In this document: piece by piece, positions 1 through 5,594 of the stretch
Layout of the letters: each line of letters starts with the position of its first letter
How positions within the stretch are numbered: position 1 is the stretch's first letter
Source: CAZIOH01 sp964540815
GTDB lineage: Bacteria > Myxococcota_A > Polyangia > Fen-1088
DNA: 7,607 nt
Assembly: GCA_964540815.1 (NCBI GenBank)
Contig: CAZIOH010000158.1
Location: 1 to 7,607 of the forward strand
Direction: 5' to 3'
The notes under the pieces: model-generated
The model's database searches: none
What the model was told of the DNA's origin: nothing
What the model saw: only the letters and a program-made list of their open reading frames with translations
Made by a program: the position numbers and the translations under genes

Positions 1-35
1 TCGTGCGTCGGCGAGAGCTGTCCCGGGAGAGGTAA
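1..35 (+). CDS. C-terminal tail of an upstream gene (partial)
   Basis: An open frame enters from the left edge and ends at TAA 33-35, giving a short Arg-rich tail (VRRRELSRER). It stops 14 nt before the ATG at 50, the spacing expected of consecutive genes in one operon. If the next ORF is really a traG/virD4 start, a relaxase would be a natural upstream neighbour, but ten residues cannot show this. Read it only as a possible gene end. Confidence 0.3.
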   Translation, partial: VRRRELSRER

Positions 36-49
36 CCAAGGGAGCAACG

Positions 50-262
50 ATGCGAACAGACAAGACAGCCAAGCAGCCGATCCTCGTCATGTCCTCTTTG
101 GTGTTCTTCCTCGCCGCGCTGCGGCCGCTCGGGGGCCTCGTCGCCGCGACCCAGTACTGCTCGAAGCCGTTCCAGTACCACCCGGTCCTGGGAAGGGCAC
201 TCGTCATTCACGGAACGCCGCTCTACGCTAGCATCGCAGCACCAAGGCTCGCTACCGGCTGA
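50..262 (+). pseudogene. Truncated TraG/VirD4-like coupling protein, N-terminal fragment
   Basis: A 70-residue ORF preceded by GGGAG (40-44), an acceptable Shine-Dalgarno 5 nt before the ATG. A hydrophobic stretch (about residues 11-33, ILVMSSLVFFLAAL and onward) is followed by ATQY, then YHPVLG and GTPLY. That order recalls the N-terminus of conjugative coupling proteins of the TraG/VirD4 family, where a first membrane helix is followed by an ATQ element and a (Y/F)xPxLGxP segment leading to a Tyr-x-Pro-Trp motif. Those ATPases are usually over 500 residues. Here the frame stops just where the Y-x-P-W region would begin, and I could not follow it in the other two frames. No Walker motifs exist downstream. 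The likeliest reading is a decayed piece of a conjugative element; a small unrelated membrane protein remains possible. Confidence 0.4.
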
Positions 263-283
263 GGCGGCTCGCCCCTTCCTCGG

Positions 284-299
284 GCGGGCTTCGCCCCGC
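284..299 (+). terminator. GC-rich hairpin after the traG-like fragment
   Basis: GCGGG (284-288) can pair with CCCGC (295-299) around the loop CTTCGC, with a possible G-U pair outside. It lies 22 nt after the stop of the short ORF and before the sigma-factor operon, so it could end transcription entering from the left. No T-tract follows, so an intrinsic terminator is unproven. Confidence 0.3.
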
Positions 300-456
300 T
301 GGACAACATACCGAGTTTCAAGGACTCATCGCATTTCTACTCCTCTCGGACCAGACTTTCCGGGTCGCCCTGAATTTCCCATGCTCCGCGCCCTGCGCGG
401 CGATATTCTCGAGCCGCCACTGTCCAAATGGGCCTTGCCGGTCGTTCTCGTAAAGG

Positions 457-1107
457 ATGGCTGTCGCTCCCGCCATGTTGCCCCCCACCCTTGCCCCCTC
501 ATCGCCACAGGCAGCGGTCGCCGTGGCGGGCGAGGATGCGGCGTGGCTGGACCGTTTTCACGGCGGCGACCGGCAAACGATGGAGGAGTGTTACCGGCGC
601 CACTTCGCGACGGTGCAGCGGGCGATTCGGGACATCTTGAGCCGTGAGGACGGCGAAACGATCATCCACGAAGTCTTCTCGCGCCTGATCGGGACGCCGG
701 AGTTGCGGCGTTCGTTTCGCGGCGGCTCGTTCGGCGCCTGGATCGCCACGGTCGGACGAAACCTGGCCGTCGACTATCGGCGGCGCCTGGGCCGCGAGGT
801 GTCGGGCGACGCCACGCCGGAGGGCGCGAATGGCGACACGCCGGCGTGGGGCAGCTGGGAAGACGCCGCGGAGGCGCGGATGCTGATCGACCGATTCCGG
901 GGTGAGCAGCTGCGCCCAGAGTGGCAAGGCGTTTTCGAGCTGCGTTTCCTCCACCAGATCCCCCAGCGTGACGCCGCGTCCCGCCTGGGGATCAACCGCA
1001 CCACGCTCGCCTATCGCGAGGTCCGCATCCGGAGGTTGCTGAAGCGATTCCTCCTCGAAGACCCCCAAGAAGCACGAGGGGGACAGGACGAAGGGGAAGC
1101 ACCATGA
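457..1107 (+). CDS. ECF-type RNA polymerase sigma factor
   Basis: A 216-residue sigma-70-family protein with the two-domain layout of group 4 (ECF) sigma factors. Region 2 spans about residues 27-110, starting at DAAWLDRFHGGD; the core-binding and -10-recognition part is FGAWIATVGRNLAVDYRRR (92-110). A Gly/Asp-rich linker (111-135) leads to region 4 (about 150-200), whose helix-turn-helix is QRDAASRLGINRTTLAYREV, near 170-189. The length is typical. It should direct polymerase to promoters of its own regulon and perhaps of this operon. The frame is closed by TAA at 451-453, so translation cannot start upstream. ATG 457 is chosen, but AAAGG directly abuts it and gives no proper spacing. ATG 475 is the alternative and would remove six residues outside any domain. 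The stop overlaps the next gene as ATGA, which indicates translational coupling to the anti-sigma factor. Confidence 0.93.
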   Translation: MAVAPAMLPPTLAPSSPQAAVAVAGEDAAWLDRFHGGDRQTMEECYRRHFATVQRAIRDILSREDGETIIHEVFSRLIGTPELRRSFRGGSFGAWIATVGRNLAVDYRRRLGREVSGDATPEGANGDTPAWGSWEDAAEARMLIDRFRGEQLRPEWQGVFELRFLHQIPQRDAASRLGINRTTLAYREVRIRRLLKRFLLEDPQEARGGQDEGEAP

Positions 1108-1907
1108 CTTTGGCTGTCAGCTCCTCCGAGCACCGCGCGGCCCGCACCGCCATCGGCGCGCATTTCGCCGGGCGCGCATCGCCCGCGACCGAGACCACCA
1201 TGCGGGAACATCTGGCCGGCTGCTCGGCCTGCCGTGATTTCTACCGGCGGTACCACTTGCTGGCGCTCGTCGATCCGGCGGCGGTACCCGCCGAGGAGCG
1301 CATCGGGCGGGCGCTGGGCTTCCGGCCGCGGCGCGGGCCGTCCTTCAGTGGATGGCTGCGGGCGCTGGCGTTCCCGGTCGCGGCCACCGCCGTCGCCGCC
1401 GTCGCGGTGCTGGTCGTCGTGCGCACTGGTGCGGACGTCGCCCCGGTCGCGCGCGGCCCGATCGCAGCGACGGCCCGCGCGCCGCACTTGCTCGTTTATC
1501 GGTTCGCGCCGGGCACGCGCACACCCGAGCTGCTCCAGGGAGCGATGCGGAGCGACGACGGGCTTGCGTTCGCGTACACGAATCCGGCGGGGCACCGCTA
1601 CGTCGCGATCTTTGGTGTCGACGAGCACCGGCGCGTGTACTGGTTCCACCCCGAGTGGCGCGAGGGGGAGCCCGCGCCCGCTGCCGTGCCCGCCGCCGCT
1701 GGTCCGGGCCCACACGAATTGCCGGGGGCGATCCGGCACGCGATCGTCGGGCGCAGGCTGACGGTCCACGCCCTGTTCGCCGATCGCGCCGTCGGCGTCG
1801 AGGAGATGGAGGCCGCGGTTCACGCCGGCGCCGTTGGCGGCTCGCTCGCGTCCCGGCTGGGTGGGGTCGTCGCGGTCATCCAGCGCGATGTCGACGTGTC
1901 GCGATGA
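1104..1907 (+). CDS. Transmembrane zinc-finger anti-sigma factor with DUF4384-like periplasmic domain
   Basis: A 267-residue protein with three parts. The cytoplasmic N-terminus carries the zinc-binding anti-sigma (ZAS, zf-HC2-like) signature H36-x3-C40-x2-C43 in REHLAGCSAC, with His10 or His20 as a possible fourth ligand. One membrane helix follows (about 87-106). The C-terminal part (about 125-267) is predicted periplasmic and contains LAFAYTNPAGHRYVAIFGVD followed by RVYWFHPEW. This recalls DUF4384-type domains, which occur in bacterial signalling and caspase-family proteins, but that assignment is by eye. Its likely role is to bind and silence the sigma factor encoded just upstream until a signal reaches the periplasmic domain. 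ATG 1104 overlaps the sigma stop, with AAGGGGAAG at 1091-1099 as Shine-Dalgarno. Its own stop overlaps the caspase start, again as ATGA. The release signal and any cleavage site are unknown. Confidence 0.85.
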   Translation: MTLAVSSSEHRAARTAIGAHFAGRASPATETTMREHLAGCSACRDFYRRYHLLALVDPAAVPAEERIGRALGFRPRRGPSFSGWLRALAFPVAATAVAAVAVLVVVRTGADVAPVARGPIAATARAPHLLVYRFAPGTRTPELLQGAMRSDDGLAFAYTNPAGHRYVAIFGVDEHRRVYWFHPEWREGEPAPAAVPAAAGPGPHELPGAIRHAIVGRRLTVHALFADRAVGVEEMEAAVHAGAVGGSLASRLGGVVAVIQRDVDVSR

Positions 1908-3481
1908 AGACGATCGCCGCGTCGGTCGCGCTCGCGGCCATGCTGGCTGGCGGCCAGGCCGCCGCAGCCGACGAGCCCGGGCGCGCGCTGTTCGCGCTGA
2001 TCATCGGGGTCAACGCAAGCCCTTCGCCGGAGCTGGCCCCCCTGCGCTACGCCGACGACGACGCCGCCCGCTACCTGGAGCTGTTCCGGGGACTGGGCGC
2101 GCGCACGTACGTGTTGTCGCGGCTCGACGACAACACCCGGCGCCTGCATCCCCAGGTGGCGGCCGAGGCGTTGCCGCCGCGCCGGGCCGAGCTCAAGCGC
2201 GCGGTCGACGCCCTCGCGCGCGACATCGCGCAGGCCCGTGCGCGCGGCGTGCGGTCGACGCTGTACGTGCTCTACGCCGGCCACGGCGACGCCTCCGCGG
2301 CAGGCTGGTCGCTCACGCTCGAGGACGGGCGCCTGGAAGGCAGCGCGCTGCTGTCCGAGGTGGTCGAGCGCGCGGGCGCCGACCAGGCGCACATCATCGT
2401 CGACGCCTGCCAGGCCTACCTGCTGGCGCTGCCGCGCGGGCCCGGGGGCGAACGGTGGCCGGCACAGGGCTTTGTGGCGCTGGAGGCGGCCGCCCGCGAC
2501 GGCCGTGTCGGATACCTGCTGTCCAGCTCGGCATCGGGCGAGAGCCATGAGTGGGCCGGGTTCGAGGCGGGGGTGTTCAGCCACGAAGTGCGGTCCGGGC
2601 TGTTCGGCGCCGCGGACGCCGACGGCGACGGTTTGGTGACCTACCCGGAGATCGCCGCGTTCGTCACGCGCGCCAACGAAGGCATCAAGGGTGAACGCTA
2701 CCGGCCCCGGGTGTACGCCCGTGCGCCGCGCGACGGGAATCTCCTGCTCGACCTGCGCGGCACTCACGACAACGATCTGCGCCTCGAGGGCCCAACCGGC
2801 GCGTTCCACTACCTGCTCGAGGACGGACGCGGCGTGCGCCTGGTCGATTTCCACGGTAACGGCGTCACACCCGTCCGGCTGATGCGGCCGCCGGACCAAG
2901 GCCCGCTGTACCTCCGGCGGGTCGCCGACGGCACCGAGCAGTCGGTGCCACGCGTCGACGGGCCGGTGTCACTGGCGGGGCTCGAGCGGAAGCCGTCACG
3001 CGCGAGCAGCCGTGGCGCCGCGCAGGACGCGTTCAACCAGTTGTTCGCGATGGGGTTCGACGGCAACGCCGTCGACGGGTGGGCGCAGCAGGCGGACGAG
3101 GAGCGCGCGGTGCTGGAGGCCGCCGCGCGCAGCCGCGCCGCGGAGATCCGGAAGGTAAGCCTGCGGCGGACGGGGAGCAAAGTGGCGATCGGGGCCGGGA
3201 TCGCCGCCGCGCTCGCGGCGGGTGGCTTCGCGCTGTCGGCGCAGGCCCTCCACGACGACGCGCCGTCGAATGAAAGTCAGCGCGCCGCGGCCGCTCGCAA
3301 CGACAGCATCACGACACGCAACCGCGCCGCGGCCGGACTGCTGGTCGGCGGCGCCGCCGCCCTCGGCGCCGGCCTGTGGCTGCTGTGGCCTCGGCACAGC
3401 GACGCGGCCGCAACCGCGCCGGCGGTCGGCTTCTTAGGGTCGTCGACCTCGGCCCAGATAGAGTCGACATGGCGCTTCTGA
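1904..3481 (+). CDS. Exported caspase-family (peptidase C14) protease with EF-hand loop and C-terminal membrane segments
   Basis: A 525-residue protein. A signal peptide (1-22) has MKT, a hydrophobic core and AAA before Asp23. The caspase-fold domain (about 28-230) begins RALFALIIGVN and holds the catalytic dyad: His127 in YVLYAGHGD and Cys169 in HIIVDACQAY. The later segment ESHEWAGFEAGVFSHEVRSG is also typical of bacterial caspase homologues. Residues 238-249 (DADGDGLVTYPE) match all key positions of a canonical EF-hand loop, suggesting calcium binding. A beta-rich region (about 275-360) follows, then two weakly hydrophobic segments (about 427-447 and 476-495) that could form a membrane hairpin, and a short tail ending in Phe. 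ATG 1904 overlaps the anti-sigma stop. The same frame stays open back to 1352, but that extension lies inside the anti-sigma gene and would bury the signal peptide, so it is rejected. Cleavage specificity and target are unknown; the tight operon makes an envelope signalling role likely. Confidence 0.9.
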   Translation: MKTIAASVALAAMLAGGQAAAADEPGRALFALIIGVNASPSPELAPLRYADDDAARYLELFRGLGARTYVLSRLDDNTRRLHPQVAAEALPPRRAELKRAVDALARDIAQARARGVRSTLYVLYAGHGDASAAGWSLTLEDGRLEGSALLSEVVERAGADQAHIIVDACQAYLLALPRGPGGERWPAQGFVALEAAARDGRVGYLLSSSASGESHEWAGFEAGVFSHEVRSGLFGAADADGDGLVTYPEIAAFVTRANEGIKGERYRPRVYARAPRDGNLLLDLRGTHDNDLRLEGPTGAFHYLLEDGRGVRLVDFHGNGVTPVRLMRPPDQGPLYLRRVADGTEQSVPRVDGPVSLAGLERKPSRASSRGAAQDAFNQLFAMGFDGNAVDGWAQQADEERAVLEAAARSRAAEIRKVSLRRTGSKVAIGAGIAAALAAGGFALSAQALHDDAPSNESQRAAAARNDSITTRNRAAAGLLVGGAAALGAGLWLLWPRHSDAAATAPAVGFLGSSTSAQIESTWRF

Positions 3482-3533
3482 ACGAGATGCCGCCGCTGTC
3501 GTCCAAAGCCGGGCCGGCAATCGTTACTGGTAC

Positions 3534-3539
3534 AGGAGG
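3534..3539 (+). promoter_or_regulatory. Perfect Shine-Dalgarno AGGAGG of the lipoprotein gene
   Basis: AGGAGG lies 5 nt before ATG 3545. It is the strongest ribosome binding site in the operon. It fixes the start of the lipoprotein and suggests this gene is translated independently, and perhaps more strongly, than the three overlapping genes before it. I saw no terminator in the 63-nt gap after the caspase gene, so co-transcription is likely. Confidence 0.75.
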
Positions 3540-3544
3540 CTGAC

Positions 3545-4783
3545 ATGACCGCGACTCGCTTGAACACGATTGCTCTCGCATCGCTGACGCTGTTTTTCGA
3601 AGCGCTGGGCTGCACGGAGCAGGTCGGCCTCACGGGCCACCCCTGCCCGTGCGCGTCCAACAACGTCTGCTGTCCCTCGGGTATCTGCGCGCCCGAACAG
3701 GGGGGGTGCGCGGCCGTGGGCGAGCCCGTTGCGCCCGCCGCGCTGACGTTCACGCGCCAGTCGGCGTCGACGGGACAGTTCTCCTGGGAAGCCGTCGCGG
3801 GCGCCACCTCGTACGCGCTGTTTGTCGACGGGGCGGAGGTCCAGACTACCGCGCAGACGTCGGCCACCGTGGAGATCGGCGCCGGCGACGTCGAGGTGCG
3901 GGTGGCGGCGCTGAACGACAGCGGCATCTCGACGCAGAGCCCACCGTTCCCGGTGCTGTTCGACGTTTCGGTCCGCGCCTGCACCTCCGACACCATCGAG
4001 GCGCGCTGGAGCACCCAGAAGGAGACGGACACCCAGCTCTCCATCGAACGCACCGGAGAGAACACCATCGCCTGCACGGATCCGACGTTGCGGCAGGAGC
4101 ACTTGTACGGCGACGCCGCCGCGTGCGCGCAGATGCGGGTGCCGATGGGCACCGGCGGCTGGCTCGCGGCGGGATCGAGCATGACCGTCAACCTGCTGTC
4201 TCGCGACGAGCTCGGCTTTCTGGGCAAGTACAAGGAAGCGTTCACGATGCCGCCGGTGTCCTGTGTGTGCGCGACCAGCTCGAAGGCGACCGACGACAGC
4301 GGCTGCAACCCGGTGCTGAGTAACCCCATGCTCCCCAATGAGCCGCCCACCACGTTTCCGCCGTGCGCGCCGGGTTTCGACCTCGAGAACGGCCGGCTCG
4401 TGACCGACGTCAGCCAGGCGGACGTGTACATGCGCGGCACCGAGATCGCGAGCGGCGCGCTCACCGAGGCGTGGCTGGTGGCGCCCCAGGGTGTTGCCCT
4501 GCTGGCGGGTCAGATGTTCTGCGACGTCCTCGAGGCCCCCGCCTCCGGCTACACCAGCGAGATCCTGATACACACCGCGAGCGACAACGGGACGCACGCG
4601 CTGTTGCCGGAGCGGTCGACGGCCTTCGTGGTCAAGACGCGCAACGGCCGGTACGCGAAGCTCAACTTGGACTTCAACGGCCCGGGCGGCTTTCTCAACG
4701 GCGGTAGCAGCGGGATCGGCGCGCTGGGCATGCGTTTCATGTGGCGACTGGCCCCGGCGGGCTCGACGGGGTTCGCCGATTGA
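3545..4783 (+). CDS. Cys-rich lipoprotein with FN3-like domain and possible HmuY-like C-terminus
   Basis: A 412-residue predicted lipoprotein. Its N-terminus has Arg5, a hydrophobic stretch (8-18) and EALGC, so Cys23 is the likely lipidated residue; Ala at -3 is less usual than Leu or Val. A Cys cluster follows (C34, C36, C42, C43, C48, C55 in HPCPCASNNVCCPSGIC), resembling Cys-rich linkers of myxobacterial lipoproteins. Residues about 61-137 look like a fibronectin type III fold, with FSWEAVAGATSYALFVDG in the expected place. A middle region (about 140-275) has scattered cysteines that could pair. The C-terminal part (about 276-402) contains DVYMRGTEI and FVVKTRNGRYAKLNLDF, which recall HmuY-type beta proteins; that resemblance is weak. 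It should be exported and held on a membrane, perhaps as a binding or scaffold partner of the caspase or of the anti-sigma sensor domain. The function is otherwise unknown. Confidence 0.8.
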   Translation: MTATRLNTIALASLTLFFEALGCTEQVGLTGHPCPCASNNVCCPSGICAPEQGGCAAVGEPVAPAALTFTRQSASTGQFSWEAVAGATSYALFVDGAEVQTTAQTSATVEIGAGDVEVRVAALNDSGISTQSPPFPVLFDVSVRACTSDTIEARWSTQKETDTQLSIERTGENTIACTDPTLRQEHLYGDAAACAQMRVPMGTGGWLAAGSSMTVNLLSRDELGFLGKYKEAFTMPPVSCVCATSSKATDDSGCNPVLSNPMLPNEPPTTFPPCAPGFDLENGRLVTDVSQADVYMRGTEIASGALTEAWLVAPQGVALLAGQMFCDVLEAPASGYTSEILIHTASDNGTHALLPERSTAFVVKTRNGRYAKLNLDFNGPGGFLNGGSSGIGALGMRFMWRLAPAGSTGFAD

Positions 4784-4983
4784 TGAATCCGCTGGAAGAG
4801 AACGGCAACGCTCAAACGATCCGCGATTCTTCGGTCGCCGCGGGCGCCATGGCGAAGCGGATCGAGGACGAGTTCGACAGCAGTGGACGCGTATCCGTTC
4901 GGCGGACACCGTCGCTGACGGGGCTGGCGGGAGCTGCTACCTGGAAGGGCGCTGGTCGTCGATGGCGAGAGTTGCCCGTCTGA
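4783..4983 (+). pseudogene. Short coupled ORF, probably a gene cut by an IS66 insertion
   Basis: ATG 4783 overlaps the lipoprotein stop as TGATG, the typical sign of a next gene in an operon. The ORF has 66 codons. The first 36 or so (MNPLEENGNAQTIRDSSVAA, then an acidic stretch with RIEDEFD) look like the start of a soluble protein. From about 4891 the sequence matches a degenerate IS66 terminal repeat, and from 4937 it lies antisense to the transposase remnant, so the last 30 codons probably come from the insertion. I recognise no family. It may be the stump of a fifth operon gene or a chance ORF. Confidence 0.35.
4891..4912. repeat. Candidate degenerate IS66-type terminal inverted repeat
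   Basis: The sequence GTATCCGTTCGGCGGACACC begins 46 nt outside the stop of the IS66 transposase remnant, where the element end is expected. IS66-family ends commonly start with GTAA followed by a G/C-rich stretch; this one would carry substitutions near its tip. The matching opposite end is not visible, either lost or inside the gap, so the assignment rests on position and partial resemblance only. Confidence 0.35.
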
Positions 4984-5274
4984 GGACGCGGGCGTCGAGC
5001 CGCTGCTCAGCGTCTGTCTTCTCGAGGGTCTTCTCCCAGTTCAGGGGGGCGAGCTCCAGCACGCGGCGAGCGGGCCAGATCGGCGGAGACAAAAGAGGTC
5101 GCGGAGGCAGGCCCAGGGCTCGATGTCGTGGAGTTGGCAGCTCGCCAGGCGAGACACAAAGGCAGCATTGATCTCGACGGCATCTTCGCTACCGACGAAG
5201 AGCCAGGTCTTACGCCAGCGCCGCCGTCGCAAACGTCCGGGCGTTCCGGGGCCAACGCGAACGCGTCGTTGACC
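4937..5274 (-). pseudogene. IS66-family transposase, C-terminal remnant with frameshifts
   Basis: On the minus strand, 5214 down to about 5083 reads RKTWLFVGSEDAVEINAAFV, then RLASCQLHDIEPWACLRDLF. This is the conserved C-terminal block of IS66 transposases: the GRKNWLF motif, the SLLASCxLH stretch and the P-YLRD element. One lost base near 5078-5080 breaks the frame. The next frame resumes cleanly with WPARRVLELAPLNWEKTLEK and ends at TAG (complement of 4937-4939). Upstream of 5214, only scraps in alternating frames (RVRVGPGTP, RTFATAAL) fit the preceding region, and the catalytic core is absent before the gap. It is a dead fragment. It closes on the sigma-caspase operon from the opposite direction and marks its downstream end as a site of insertion and decay. 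Confidence 0.8.
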
Positions 5275-5414
5275 AGCAGGACGACCCGTACCTTGCCCGC
5301 CGAATCGGTCCAACCTCCTGGCCGGTGTTCAGCCAAAACGGCGGCAAGAGCCGACGTAACATCCTAACTGGGCGTCTTCAATTCAAGCGGCCGATTCGGC
5401 CGTGCTATCCGGAG
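5275..5414. other. Unassigned sequence between the IS66 remnant and the gap
   Basis: No gene or recognisable protein segment is visible in any frame here. It could be more eroded IS66 sequence or flanking DNA. The only structure noted is the palindrome at 5388-5402. Confidence 0.5.
5388..5402. repeat. Perfect 15-nt palindrome
   Basis: CGGCCGA and TCGGCCG are exact inverted copies around a single T. It lies 12 nt from the assembly gap in otherwise unassigned sequence. It could be a protein-binding palindrome, part of a mobile-element end, or chance in GC-rich DNA. Confidence 0.4.
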
Positions 5415-5514
5415 NNNNNNNNNNNNNNNNNNNNNNNNNNNNNNNNNNNNNNNNNNNNNNNNNNNNNNNNNNNNNNNNNNNNNNNNNNNNNNNNNNNNNN
5501 NNNNNNNNNNNNNN
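5415..5514. other. Assembly gap (100 N)
   Basis: A run of exactly 100 N, the usual placeholder for a scaffold gap of unknown size. It follows an IS66 remnant, and repeated IS copies are a common cause of such breaks. Distance and linkage across it should not be trusted. Confidence 0.99.
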
Positions 5515-5594
5515 CGGTGGCGAGTGGGGACGGTGGCCCCCGTGTCAGCGCCGCTTGCCTCGCAGCCTGCATTTGGATACGGCTCGGGAGGCAT

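Noticed and set aside
1011..1823. 270-codon minus-strand ORF opposite the anti-sigma gene
   Set aside because: Arg/Asp/Gly-rich shadow; the plus strand carries the ZAS motif, a membrane helix and overlapping operon junctions.
1352..1903. N-terminal extension of the caspase frame, giving a 709-residue protein
   Set aside because: It overlaps the anti-sigma gene, reads as Arg-rich low-complexity sequence, and would bury a clear signal peptide at 1904.
1820..2899. 359-codon minus-strand ORF opposite the caspase gene
   Set aside because: No motif; its residues mirror the plus-strand codon bias. Long antisense ORFs are normal in DNA this GC-rich.
3277..4909. Minus-strand ORFs of 395 and 461 codons opposite the lipoprotein gene
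   Set aside because: They are antisense shadows with no recognisable domain, whereas the plus strand has a Shine-Dalgarno, a lipobox-like Cys and FN3-like sequence.
5007..5336. Continuous 109-codon minus-strand ORF in the IS66 region
   Set aside because: The recognisable transposase residues lie in the two other minus-strand frames; this one is open by chance.
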